From Gordonibacter sp. 28C (GTDB lineage: Bacteria; Actinomycetota; Coriobacteriia; Coriobacteriales; Eggerthellaceae), in NCBI RefSeq assembly GCF_003339845.1, contig NZ_PPTR01000001.1:434001-498000 (forward strand): a stretch of DNA of 64,000 nt, read 5' to 3'. Below the pieces are notes generated by a model. It was not told where the DNA came from, did no database searches, and worked only from the letters and a program-made list of their open reading frames with translations. The stretch's first letter is position 1. Every line of letters begins with the position of its first letter. Of the stretch, positions 32,226 through 43,248 are shown in pieces. The position numbers and the translations under genes are program-made.

Positions 32226-34832
32226 ATGGACGAGTACGCGGAGAATGGCGCCGAACAGGCGCCGGCTTCGGACGACGTGCAGGCCGACGCCTACCGGTTC
32301 GTGCTGGACACCGTGCTGGACGGCATGCGCGCGAACGTGTACGTGACCGATCCCGCCACCGACGAGATCCTGTACATGAACCGCACCATGCGGGAAGACT
32401 ACGGGCTCGACCGGCCCGAGGGCGCCCTGTGCTGGCAGACGCTGCAACGTAATCTGGATCGCCGCTGCCCGTTCTGCCCGGTGGACAAGCTTAAGGCCTT
32501 CGGCGAGCCGGGCCACGTGATCGAGTGGGAGGAAACCAGCTCGAAAACGGGACGCGTGTACCGCAACTGCGACAGCCTCATACGCTGGGTCGACGGCTCG
32601 CTCGCGCACCTTCAGCAGTCCGTGGACATCACGGACGTGAAAACGGCCAGCATCGACGAGCTTACCGAGCTGCTCACCCGGCGCATTGGCAAGGGCAGGC
32701 TGCAGGCGCGCCTCAGCCGTGCGGGCGACGAGGGCGACGTGTTCTGCGTGTGCCTGTTCGACATCAACCGCCTCAAAGAGATCAACGACACGTTCGGCCA
32801 TGCCGAGGGCGACGTGGTGCTACGCGCAGCCGCCGATGCCGTGCGCGGCCAGCTCTCGGGCGACGAGTTCGCCTTCCGCCTTTCGGGAGACGAGTTCGTG
32901 TGCGTGGTGGAAGGGGATGCCGCGGAGGCGCGCGGCAAGATGGAGCGCGCCGACGACCAGCTCTCGCATCGCGTGAAGAGCGATCTGCGGGAAACGGGCT
33001 TCTGCTTCGGCGTCGTGGAAGTGCATCCCGCCGACGAAGCCGAGCTCAACGACGTGCTCACGCTGGCCGACGAGCGCATGTACGAGCAGAAGCGGCGCCT
33101 GCACATCGGGCGCAGCGTGGCGCGGGCCGAAGAGGCCCTTGCGCGCCACGCCGCCTTGGCCGAGGAGGACGTGCGCGCGTTCGAGTTCGACAAGAGCCTG
33201 CTGTACGACGCGTTGGTGGACAGCACGGACGACTACCTGTACGTGTGCAACATGAAAACGGGCGTGTTCTGCTATCCGCAGCCCATGGTGGAGGAGTTCG
33301 GCCTGCCCTCGCAGGTGGTCGCCGACGCGGCCGCCGTGTGGGGCTCGCACGTGCATCCCGACGATTACCAGGCGTTCATGGAGTCGAACCAGGACATCGT
33401 CGACGGACGGGCGACGCGCCACTGCGTGGAGTACCGCGCGCGCAACCGCGTGGGCGAGTGGGTGTGGCTGCGCTGCCGGGGCACGGTGGTGCCGGATGCG
33501 AACGGCGAGCCCTGCCTGTTCGCGGGCTTCATCGCCAACCTCGAGAAGAAGAACGAGGTGGATCCCCTCACCGGGCTGTTCAACAAGTTCGAGTTCGAGG
33601 GCGCGGTGCGCCGCGCCTTGGAAACGCGCGCCGACGAGCGCCTGGGCCTCATGGTGCTGGGCATCGACGACCTGCGCCACATCAACGACCGCTACGACCG
33701 AGGGTTCGGCGACGACGTCATACGCATCATCGCGCATCGCATCCAGAGCGCCCTCGTGGGGCGGGCGCACGTGTACCGGCTGGACGGCGACGAATTCGCC
33801 GTCGTGGCGCGCGGCGACGACGCCGTCGCCCTTCCCGACGTCTACCAAGCGCTGCACCAGGCGTTCCGTCGCCAGCAAACGCACGAGGGCAAGAAGTTCT
33901 ACTGCACGCTCTCGGCCGGCTGCGCCCAGTATCCCGACGATGCGGAGAACTACGAGGACCTGGTGAAGTTCGCGAACTACGCGCTCGAGTACGCCAAGGG
34001 CCACGGCAAGAAGCGGCGCGTGTCGTTCTCGCCGAGCATACTGGCCGAGCGCTCGCGCACGCTGGAGCTCGTGGAGCGTCTGCGCGACAGCATCGAGCAC
34101 GACTTCGAGGGCTTCCGCCTGGTGTTCCAGCCGCAGGTGCGCGCCGCGGACGGGAGCGTCATCGGCGCCGAGGCGCTGGCGCGCTGGAGCTGCGACGCCT
34201 GCGGCGAGGTGCCGCCGCTGGAGTTCATACCGCTTTTGGAGGAGAGCGGGCTCATCGTGCCGTTCGGCGCCTGGGTGCTGTACCGCGCCATGGAGACCGC
34301 CGCGCAGTGGCGGGCGTACGATCCCGATTTCGTCATGAGCGTGAACCTGTCGTACCGCCAACTGGACGAGGTGAAGCTCGTGCCCAGCATCGCCGAGGCG
34401 CTGTCGCTGACGGGCCTGCCTCCTGCGAACCTCGTGGTGGAGATGACGGAAAGCTGCTTCGCCAGCAGCGAGGAGGCGGCGCAGCGGCTGTTCGCCGGCG
34501 TGCGCGCGCTGGGGGTTCGCGTGGCCATGGACGACTTCGGCACGGGCTACGCGGCGCTGGGCATGCTCAAGCAGTCGCCGGCCGACATCGTGAAGATCGA
34601 CCGCACGTTCGTGCGCGACATCCAGGACAGCACGTTCGACGCCACGTTCATCCGCTTCGTGGTGGAGCTGTGCCACGACGTGGGCATCCGCGTGTGCCTG
34701 GAGGGCGTCGAGATGCCCGAGGAGTACGAGGCCGTGAGCGGCATGGGCTTGGACAGCATCCAGGGCTTCCTGTTCGGCCGCCCCTGCCCGCCCGAGGAGT
34801 TCGAGCAGAGGTTCCTGGCCAAAACCTTGTGA
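32226..34832 (+). CDS. PAS-GGDEF-PAS-GGDEF-EAL c-di-GMP protein
   Basis: Soluble protein of 868 residues. The N-terminal PAS has a Cys motif C69-x11-C81-x2-C84-P like that in the protein at 2495-6754. GGDEF domain 1 (about 150-290) reads SGDEF, PAS 2 about 320-440, GGDEF domain 2 (about 445-600) reads DGDEF, and EAL covers about 610-860. EAL residues are all present (GAEALARW, SVNLSY, VEMTES, AMDDFGTGYAAL, VKIDRTF, LEGVEM, IQGFLFGRP). Phosphodiesterase activity is likely. Cyclase activity of the variant GGDEFs is uncertain. It starts 3 bp after the methyltransferase stop. Confidence 0.92.
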   Translation: MDEYAENGAEQAPASDDVQADAYRFVLDTVLDGMRANVYVTDPATDEILYMNRTMREDYGLDRPEGALCWQTLQRNLDRRCPFCPVDKLKAFGEPGHVIEWEETSSKTGRVYRNCDSLIRWVDGSLAHLQQSVDITDVKTASIDELTELLTRRIGKGRLQARLSRAGDEGDVFCVCLFDINRLKEINDTFGHAEGDVVLRAAADAVRGQLSGDEFAFRLSGDEFVCVVEGDAAEARGKMERADDQLSHRVKSDLRETGFCFGVVEVHPADEAELNDVLTLADERMYEQKRRLHIGRSVARAEEALARHAALAEEDVRAFEFDKSLLYDALVDSTDDYLYVCNMKTGVFCYPQPMVEEFGLPSQVVADAAAVWGSHVHPDDYQAFMESNQDIVDGRATRHCVEYRARNRVGEWVWLRCRGTVVPDANGEPCLFAGFIANLEKKNEVDPLTGLFNKFEFEGAVRRALETRADERLGLMVLGIDDLRHINDRYDRGFGDDVIRIIAHRIQSALVGRAHVYRLDGDEFAVVARGDDAVALPDVYQALHQAFRRQQTHEGKKFYCTLSAGCAQYPDDAENYEDLVKFANYALEYAKGHGKKRRVSFSPSILAERSRTLELVERLRDSIEHDFEGFRLVFQPQVRAADGSVIGAEALARWSCDACGEVPPLEFIPLLEESGLIVPFGAWVLYRAMETAAQWRAYDPDFVMSVNLSYRQLDEVKLVPSIAEALSLTGLPPANLVVEMTESCFASSEEAAQRLFAGVRALGVRVAMDDFGTGYAALGMLKQSPADIVKIDRTFVRDIQDSTFDATFIRFVVELCHDVGIRVCLEGVEMPEEYEAVSGMGLDSIQGFLFGRPCPPEEFEQRFLAKTL

Positions 34833-34850
34833 AATAGTGCGGCTGAAAGC

Positions 34851-34878
34851 TTGCCATTTCACGAAGGCATGCTACTAT
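34851..34878 (+). promoter_or_regulatory. cysK promoter
   Basis: TTGCCA at 34851-34856, a 16-nt spacer, and TACTAT at 34873-34878 preceded by TG, giving an extended -10. The start codon at 34913 follows TAGGAG. The promoter lies just after the EAL gene stop, so cysK is its own unit. Confidence 0.7.
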
Positions 34879-34912
34879 AGGCAAAAACCTACTGAAACGC
34901 TAGGAGATTGAA

Positions 34913-35854
34913 ATGGCAGACCAGGTATCGCAGATCATCGGCGAGACGCCGCTCGTGCGGCTGGACGCGCTCTCGCAGGACGTGGGCGCCGACGTGTACG
35001 CGAAGTACGAGGCCGCCAACCCCGGCGCCTCCATCAAGGACCGCGCCGCGAAGAGCATGATCGACCGTGCCGAGGAGCGCGGCGAGATCGCGCCGGGCCG
35101 CACGGTGCTCGTGGAGCCCACGAGCGGCAACACCGGCGTGGCCATCGCCATGATCGGAGCCGCGCGCGGCTACGACGTGGTCATAGCCATGCCCGAGTCC
35201 ATGAGCCGCGAGCGCCGCGCCCTCATGGCCGCCTACGGCGCGAAGCTCGAGCTCACGCCGGCGGCAACCGGCATGGCCGGGGCCGTGGCGCGCGCCGAGG
35301 AGATCGCGCGTGACACGCCGGGCGCGTGGATCGTGGGGCAGTTCACGAACCTCGACAACCCCCGCGCTCACGAGGAGACCACCGGCCCCGAGATCGTGCG
35401 CCAGCTGGGCGGCTTCCCCGCTTACGTGGTGGCCGGAGCGGGAACGGGCGGCACCATCTCGGGCGTGGCCCACTACCTGCGCGCCCAGGGAGCGCCCACG
35501 AAGTTCTACGCGGTCGAGCCGGCGGAAAGCCCGCTTGTCTCGCAGGCGCTGGCCGGCGAGGAGCTCGCGCCCGCATCCCACGGCATCCAGGGCATCGGGG
35601 CGAACTTCATCCCCGCCACGCTCGATTTGGACGCGCTCGACGGCGCGCTGTCCGTGCCGACGCCCGACGCGCTGGCCGCCGCGCGCGACCTGGCTTCGCG
35701 CGAGGGTCTGCTCGTGGGCATATCCTCGGGCGCGAACGCCGCCGCCGTGCGCAAGCTGGTAGCCGAGCATCCCGAGGCGCGCGGCACGACCATCGTGACG
35801 TTCGCGGTGGACACGGGCGAGCGCTACGTCTCCACCCCGCTGTTCGAGCAGTAG
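34913..35854 (+). CDS. cysK: Cysteine synthase A (O-acetylserine sulfhydrylase)
   Basis: PLP enzyme of 313 residues forming L-cysteine from O-acetylserine and sulfide in the cytosol. The PLP lysine lies in NPGASIKDRAA (about 37-47), the substrate loop is EPTSGNTGVA (about 67-76) and the phosphate-binding loop GAGTGGTISG (about 173-182). Full length, normal for the family. Together with the cysteine desulfidase at 8764 the window encodes both making and breaking of cysteine. Confidence 0.95.
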   Translation: MADQVSQIIGETPLVRLDALSQDVGADVYAKYEAANPGASIKDRAAKSMIDRAEERGEIAPGRTVLVEPTSGNTGVAIAMIGAARGYDVVIAMPESMSRERRALMAAYGAKLELTPAATGMAGAVARAEEIARDTPGAWIVGQFTNLDNPRAHEETTGPEIVRQLGGFPAYVVAGAGTGGTISGVAHYLRAQGAPTKFYAVEPAESPLVSQALAGEELAPASHGIQGIGANFIPATLDLDALDGALSVPTPDALAAARDLASREGLLVGISSGANAAAVRKLVAEHPEARGTTIVTFAVDTGERYVSTPLFEQ

Positions 35855-35869
35855 GTCGGGCCCGTCTGC

Positions 35870-36062
35870 TTGCCCGCGCACCCAGGCGCCCGTGCACCAG
35901 GGCGCCTGCCCGGGCTCCTGTTCGCCCACCCGCCTGCCCGTTCGCCCGCCCTCGCGCCCATCCGCTTGTCCGCGCGCCTGCCCGTCCGGACGGACGCCTG
36001 CTCGCCAGGACGCCCATTTTGCCCGTCCGATCGCCTGCTCTGTCTGAGCGTCCGCCTGCCCG
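35870..36062. repeat. C-rich degenerate repeat tract
   Basis: About 190 bp after cysK made mostly of variants of CGCCTGCCCG and GTTCGCCCG, strongly C-rich on the plus strand. There is no credible reading frame: translations on both strands are Arg/Pro/Ala low-complexity. It ends just before a perfect terminator hairpin at 36065. It is probably a decayed tandem repeat. Confidence 0.6.
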
Positions 36063-36064
36063 AA

Positions 36065-36097
36065 CATGCGCCCGCTTCTTGCCGAAGCGGGCGCATG
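36065..36097. terminator. Perfect hairpin downstream of cysK
   Basis: CATGCGCCCGCTTC (36065-36078), loop TTGCC, GAAGCGGGCGCATG (36084-36097). A strong GC stem without a U-run, placed 210 bp after the cysK stop. Confidence 0.65.
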
Positions 36098-36163
36098 CGG
36101 CCTCGACTGCCTTCGCCCGCTTTTCGTCGGCGCTCTGCATCTCCCCGTGCATGGGCGAGGCGG

Positions 36164-36344
36164 TTTTCTGAGCAGAATTGACGGTTGGGAATGCGGGGCG
36201 GTTCGAATGCTGGCAAGGCGGTCGCGTTTCCCCAGCTCGCATATTTCGACCGCAGGCGGTGTATCGCCGAGGTTGTCGCCGGTGCGCCTCTGAAGGCGTT
36301 TGGCGCGGTGAAATCCGTGCACAACGGTAAAATCTGCTCAGAAA
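36164..36344. mobile_element. MITE-like inverted-repeat element, about 180 bp
   Basis: TTTTCTGAGCAGAATTGACG begins the left end (36164-36187, continuing GTTG). The right end (36322-36344) is the imperfect inverse, reading TTTCTGAGCAGATTTTACCG on the minus strand. No frame inside is credible, and no clear target duplication is seen. The ends share the pattern TTTTCTG-N9-GACG-N-TTG with the element at 44077-44223. Confidence 0.5.
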
Positions 36345-36523
36345 TCGATCATCCGCTTGCACTTGGCGAATCGCGGTCGGCTGTCGGCGCCCGTGCCGGC
36401 GCCCCTTGCTCCGCCGTTCTCTTGCGCTTTCCTCCGGTGGCTCGGTTTTGCGGCGGTGACGTATAATCGCGGGGAAGCGCGGTTGTGCTTGCCGCGTGCG
36501 AAACTCGCGAAAGGAGCGCCATC

Positions 36524-37642
36524 ATGTCCGCACCCGCCGTCATCGACCGTATGAGGGCCGCCCTCGCCGAACGGGCGCTGGGGGGCTCGGATACGCCGGC
36601 TTTGCTCATGGTGTCGGGCGGCTCGGACTCCACGGCGCTCGCTTACCTGGCCTCCGAACTGCACGAGGCCGGCGACTTGGGGCAGCTTGCCATGCTGCAT
36701 GTGAACCATCAGCTGCGGGGGGAGGACGCCGACGCCGACGCGCGCTTCGTCGCGCAGCTGGCCGAGCTGTTGGGCATCCCGCTGTTCTCCTGCGAGATAG
36801 ACATCGCCCGCGAGGCCGAGCGCACCGGCGAGAACGTCGAGGCCGTAGCTCGTCGCGAACGCTACCTGGCGGCGAACGAGGCGCTCGAGAGCCTGTGCCT
36901 CCATGCGGCCGCGCCGCTCGCCGACGGGCGCATCTTCACGGCGCACACGGCCGACGACCGCGTGGAGAGCTTCTACATGCGCTCCATCGTGGGAACGGGG
37001 CCGGGCGGCTTCCGCGCCATGCGCTACCGCAACGGGCCGGTCGTGCGCCCCCTTTTGGACGTGAGCCGCGACGATCTGCGCTCCTGTCTGGCTGAACGCG
37101 AGCGGGCGGGCGAACCGGTGGCCGTGGACGCGGAGGGGAACCTCTGGCGCGAGGACGCGACGAACGCCCACACCGACCGCTTCCGCGCCTACGTGCGCCA
37201 CGAGATCGTGCCCCGCGCCAAGGAGCGCAACCCGCAGCTGCTCGACGTGCTGTGCCGCACCATGAACCTCGTCGCCGACGAGGACGACATGCTGGAAGGG
37301 CGGGCAGAGGCCCTGGTGGAGCGCCAGGCGTCATGGCTTGAGCAAGCCGAGGCCCTGGGCGTCGACCATGGCGCGGGCTGCGTGCTGGCGCCCGCGTTGG
37401 GCGCCGAGCCGCGCCCGATGCAGCGGCGCGCGGTCGTGCGCGTGCTGGGCCTGATGCTGGGGTCGGAGGCGCGGGTGGAAACCGCCTCAGTGGAGGCCGT
37501 GCTCGCCGCCTACGACGCCGCCGGCGCCCCGCGCGGCGGTTACGTGGCCAACATCCAGGGAGACCTGGCCGTCAGCGCCAACAAGCACGGTGTGCGCATC
37601 GAGCCCATGGCCGCCTTCCGCGCCCGCCGCAAGAGGGGCTAG
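36524..37642 (+). CDS. tilS: tRNA(Ile)-lysidine synthase
   Basis: ATP-dependent enzyme that adds lysine to C34 of the tRNA(Ile) CAU anticodon, essential for AUA decoding. 372 residues. The PP-loop VSGGSDSTALAY is near residues 29-40, the adjacent HVNHQLRGEDADAD near 63-76, and TAHTADDRVESFYMR (family-type HxxxDQ region) near 140. AAAGGAG precedes ATG 36524. TATAAT at 36462-36467 is a likely -10. It begins the tilS-maf-hpt-ftsH-folPK block, an order common in Gram-positive bacteria. Confidence 0.95.
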   Translation: MSAPAVIDRMRAALAERALGGSDTPALLMVSGGSDSTALAYLASELHEAGDLGQLAMLHVNHQLRGEDADADARFVAQLAELLGIPLFSCEIDIAREAERTGENVEAVARRERYLAANEALESLCLHAAAPLADGRIFTAHTADDRVESFYMRSIVGTGPGGFRAMRYRNGPVVRPLLDVSRDDLRSCLAERERAGEPVAVDAEGNLWREDATNAHTDRFRAYVRHEIVPRAKERNPQLLDVLCRTMNLVADEDDMLEGRAEALVERQASWLEQAEALGVDHGAGCVLAPALGAEPRPMQRRAVVRVLGLMLGSEARVETASVEAVLAAYDAAGAPRGGYVANIQGDLAVSANKHGVRIEPMAAFRARRKRG

Positions 37643-37732
37643 GGCGCATCGTCCGCGTGACCGAACGTCCGCCGTTCGCCGCAGGCGGAGATCACGGCCC
37701 AGGCCGTGTCGGCTTGCGCTACAATACCGGAC

Positions 37733-38425
37733 ATGGAAAACGAACAGAACACCAACGAGGCGGCCGCGCCGAGCGCGCAGGCCGCCGACGCGCAGGAGCA
37801 ACCTGCCATCGACCTCATCCTGGCCAGCGGCTCGCCGCGCCGCAAGCAGCTGCTCGAGGACGCGGGCGTCGCGTTCGCCGTGCGCGTGTCCGACGTCGAC
37901 GAGGCGCTCGACGCCGACCTTCTGGCCGATCCGCCCGAGGCCGCCAAGAAGCTCGCCGAGCGCAAGGCGGGCGCCGTGGTGCAGGAGGTGCTGTCCGAGG
38001 ACTACCTGGGCGTCGCCGCCGTGCTGGGCGCCGACACCATGGTCGTGCTCGACGGCGAGATATTCGGCAAGCCGGCGAGCCTCTCAGACGCCAAGCGCAT
38101 GCTGCGCCGCCTGTCGGGGCGCACTCACGAGGTGCTCACCGCCGTGTCGGTGTGGATGGTGGCCGCGCCCGAGGCGGAGAAGATATCCGTGGGCTTCCGC
38201 ACGTTCGTCGACCGCGCCGCGGTGACGTTCCGCGACCTCACCGACGAGGAGATCACCGCCTACCTGAAGCTGGGAGAGTCGTTCGACAAGGCGGGCGCGT
38301 ACGCCATCCAGGGCGCCGGGGCCAACTTCGTCGACCGCGTCGAGGGCGCGATGGACACGGTCATCGGCCTGCCCGTCGGCCGCTTGAGGGAAGACTTCCC
38401 CGACCTGATGGCGCCTGTGGCTTAG
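37733..38425 (+). CDS. maf: Maf family nucleotide pyrophosphatase
   Basis: House-cleaning nucleoside triphosphate pyrophosphatase of 230 residues. An Ala/Glu-rich N-terminal extension (about 25 residues) precedes the Maf signature LILASGSPRRKQLL. Other motifs: LGADTMVVLDGEIFGKP and SFDKAGAYAIQGAG, the metal and base-binding regions. No ribosome site precedes ATG 37733. Instead TACAAT at 37720-37725 sits 7 nt before it, so the mRNA is probably leaderless. Confidence 0.93.
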   Translation: MENEQNTNEAAAPSAQAADAQEQPAIDLILASGSPRRKQLLEDAGVAFAVRVSDVDEALDADLLADPPEAAKKLAERKAGAVVQEVLSEDYLGVAAVLGADTMVVLDGEIFGKPASLSDAKRMLRRLSGRTHEVLTAVSVWMVAAPEAEKISVGFRTFVDRAAVTFRDLTDEEITAYLKLGESFDKAGAYAIQGAGANFVDRVEGAMDTVIGLPVGRLREDFPDLMAPVA

Positions 38426-38687
38426 CGTCGCCGAGACGCCCCGACGCCCCGGTCCCGCCTTCTCGAGCACTCGTTTTCTTCAACCTATACGCCCTGTTCC
38501 CACGGCAAATGTAAAAATCGTGGCCCTTCGCCCGGCGTTACCGTCTTGTCGCCTTTTATGCGGGGTGCAATGGTACACTAACCCAATTCAAGGTAAGCGT
38601 GACGCCGCAGATCACCTACCGTGCTTCGGCGCGGCGCGTGGGGTCGGCGGAGCGCGGATGCGACGAAGCGACGAAGGATGCAGGCTT

Positions 38688-39233
38688 GTGCATAGCGACA
38701 TAGCGGAGGTACTGTTCACCGAAGAGGAAATCGCCGAGCGCGTGGGCGAGATCGGCCGCGCCATCACGCGCGACTACGCCCATACGGCAGACGGAGACGG
38801 CATCGTGCTCATTTCCGTGCTGCGCGGGGCGGCCATCTTCATGGCGGACCTGGCCCGCAAGATCGAGCTGCCGGTGGAGATGGACTACATGGCCATCTCG
38901 TCGTACGGCAACGGGGCCAAGAGCTCCGGCGTCGTGCGCATCCTGAAGGACCTCACGTCCGAGATCGAAGGGCGCCACGTCATCGTGGCCGAGGACATCC
39001 TCGATTCCGGCCTCACCTTGACGTACTTGTTGAAAAACCTGGCGTCGCGCCATCCCGCCTCGGTGGAGGTGGCCACGCTGCTGCGCAAGCAGACGCGCGC
39101 GCAGGCTAAGATCGACTGCAAATACATCGGATTCGAATGCCCCGACGAGTTCATCGTCGGCTACGGGCTGGACTTCGCGGAGCGCTACCGCAACCTGCCC
39201 TACATCGGCATTCTGAAGCCGGAGGTTTACTAA
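38688..39233 (+). CDS. hpt: Hypoxanthine phosphoribosyltransferase
   Basis: Purine salvage enzyme joining hypoxanthine or guanine to PRPP; 181 residues from GTG 38688, the usual length. The PRPP loop is HVIVAEDILDSGLTLTYL (near 98-115) and the flexible loop SSYGNGAKSSG near 70. AAGGA lies 9 nt before GTG 38688. An ATG at 38658 would add ten residues but has a poorer ribosome site. An extended -10 (TGGTACACT, 38571-38579) lies upstream. The hpt-ftsH neighbourhood is conserved in many bacteria. Confidence 0.94.
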   Translation: MHSDIAEVLFTEEEIAERVGEIGRAITRDYAHTADGDGIVLISVLRGAAIFMADLARKIELPVEMDYMAISSYGNGAKSSGVVRILKDLTSEIEGRHVIVAEDILDSGLTLTYLLKNLASRHPASVEVATLLRKQTRAQAKIDCKYIGFECPDEFIVGYGLDFAERYRNLPYIGILKPEVY

Positions 39234-39377
39234 CGACGTCCCTGCTGCGGACTGAAGGCGCGCCAAGCGGCGCCGCCTATTCGCAGGCAGGCGAGCGGCA
39301 GCGGTTCGAGCGGCGGCGGACGGAGGTCCCCTCGCCTGGAACCGCGGTCGGCCGTTCGGGAAGGAAAGTCAGGCTCT

Positions 39378-41708
<2,331 letters not shown>

Positions 41709-43016
41709 ATGATCTGGCGCTGCGCTTCGTTTGAGTTCGACACCAAGATGCCCATCGTCATGGGCATCTTGAACGTTACCCCCGATTCCTTCTCCGACGG
41801 CGGAGAGCACGAAGGGCCCGAAGCCGCGCTCGCGCACGCTGAGCGCATGGTGGAGGAAGGCGCCGCCATCGTGGACGTGGGCGGCGAGTCCACCCGTCCG
41901 GGCGCCGCGCCCGTGAGCGTGGAGGAGGAGCTGGCCCGGGTGCTGCCGGTGGTGCGCGCGCTGGCCGAGCGCGGCGTGTGCGCGAGCATCGACACGCGCC
42001 GACCCGAGGTGGCCCGCGCCGCCGTGGAGGCGGGGGCGTCCATCGTGAACGACGTGTCCGGCTTCCGCGACCCGGCCATGGTGGAGGTGGCGCGCGCTTG
42101 CGAAGCCGGCCTCGTGGTCATGCACATGCGGGGCGAGCCGGCCACCATGCAAGACGACCCCGTGTACGACGACGTGGTGAACGACGTGCGCGACTACCTG
42201 CGCGACCGCGCGGCCGCGTTGGAGGCGGCGGGCATCGCGCGGGGCCGCATCTGCATCGACCCCGGTCCCGGCTTCGGCAAGGCGCCGAAGCAGACCATCG
42301 AGCTCGTGCGCAACTTCCAGGAATTCGCGCGGCTGGGCTATCCCGTGATGGCGGCGCTCTCGCGCAAGAGCTACATCGGCTACGCCTACCGTATCGACGA
42401 GCCGAAGGACCGCGACCACGCCTCGGCCGCTGAGGCGCTCATGGCCTGCGAGCTGGGCGCGAACGTCGTGCGCACGCATAACGTGGCCGAAACGGTCAAG
42501 GCGCTCAAGGACCTGCGCCCCTACGTGCTGCTGGGCCTGGGCTGCAACGTGCCGCTCGTGGCCGAGCCGGGCGAGGAGCGCGAGGGCAAGATCGCGCTGT
42601 TGAACCAGGCCGTCACGGAGCTGTGCGCGCTGCCCGACTCGCAGATCATCGACATCTCCGGCTTCTACGAGAGCGAGCCGGCCTACTACCTGGACCAGGA
42701 CACGTTCGTGAACGCCGTCGCGCTGCTGCGCACCGGCTTGGCGCCCAAGGAGCTCTTGGGCTACCTGCACGCCATCGAGAACAGCCTGGGCCGCGTGCGC
42801 GAGATCGAGAACGGCCCGCGCACCTGCGACTTGGACATCATCGACTACCAGCTCTACGTGACGGACAACGACCTGCTCACGCTGCCGCACCCGCGCGCCC
42901 TCGAGCGCGACTTCGTGGTGCAGCCGCTGCTGGAGCTGCTGCCGAGCCATGTGCTGGCCGACGGCACCCCCGTGAGCGCGGACCAGGTGACGGTGGGGAA
43001 GGCGACGCGGCTGTAA
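41709..43016 (+). CDS. folPK: Fused dihydropteroate synthase / HPPK (FolP-FolK)
   Basis: Bifunctional folate enzyme of 435 residues. The N-terminal DHPS domain (about 1-275) has MGILNVTPDSFSDGG, VDVGGESTRPGA, IDTRRPEVA, and CIDPGPGFGKAPKQ. The C-terminal HPPK domain (about 278-435) has LLGLGCNVP, FYESEPAYYLDQDTFVNAV and NGPRTCDLDIIDY. HPPK makes the pyrophosphoryl-pterin that DHPS consumes, so the fusion joins successive steps. ATG follows the ftsH stop with no gap. DHPS is the sulfonamide target. Confidence 0.94.
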   Translation: MIWRCASFEFDTKMPIVMGILNVTPDSFSDGGEHEGPEAALAHAERMVEEGAAIVDVGGESTRPGAAPVSVEEELARVLPVVRALAERGVCASIDTRRPEVARAAVEAGASIVNDVSGFRDPAMVEVARACEAGLVVMHMRGEPATMQDDPVYDDVVNDVRDYLRDRAAALEAAGIARGRICIDPGPGFGKAPKQTIELVRNFQEFARLGYPVMAALSRKSYIGYAYRIDEPKDRDHASAAEALMACELGANVVRTHNVAETVKALKDLRPYVLLGLGCNVPLVAEPGEEREGKIALLNQAVTELCALPDSQIIDISGFYESEPAYYLDQDTFVNAVALLRTGLAPKELLGYLHAIENSLGRVREIENGPRTCDLDIIDYQLYVTDNDLLTLPHPRALERDFVVQPLLELLPSHVLADGTPVSADQVTVGKATRL

Positions 43017-43086
43017 GGCGCGCGGATGCCGGGGGCGGCGCCAGCGCCGCTGCGCCGCTGCGGCTATGCCGCTTTCCCGGTCGCCT

Positions 43087-43191
43087 CGTAGGGGCGCTCT
43101 CCAGAGCGCCCGTTCCGGCGAAGCCGGAAAACCAACGACGGCACATGTTTTCGCGCTCCGCGCGAACGGGCGCTCTGAAGAGCGCCCTACG
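43087..43191. repeat. Dispersed GTAGGGGCGCTC element (copy 3, full form)
   Basis: Begins CGTAGGGGCGCTCTCC (43087-43102) and ends in the inverse with one C missing (43179-43191). Interior hairpins follow the same order as in 14298-14403: GAGCGCCCGTTCCGG/CCGG, then a TCGCGC..GCGCGA loop and CGGGCGCTC. Spacer bases differ while stems are kept. Confidence 0.85.
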
Positions 43192-43248
43192 GTACGATCC
43201 GTCAAAACGCCCTTGGCGGTGATGTTCAACCTGCGAGAGGGGGAGCCC

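Noticed and set aside
35870-36062. CRISPR array in the C-rich tract
   Set aside because: Units vary in sequence and length, spacers are not distinct, and no cas genes are in the window.
36195-36225. tRNA-like GGTTCGAAT T-loop
   Set aside because: Flanking bases do not form a T-stem and no acceptor, D or anticodon arms can be drawn.
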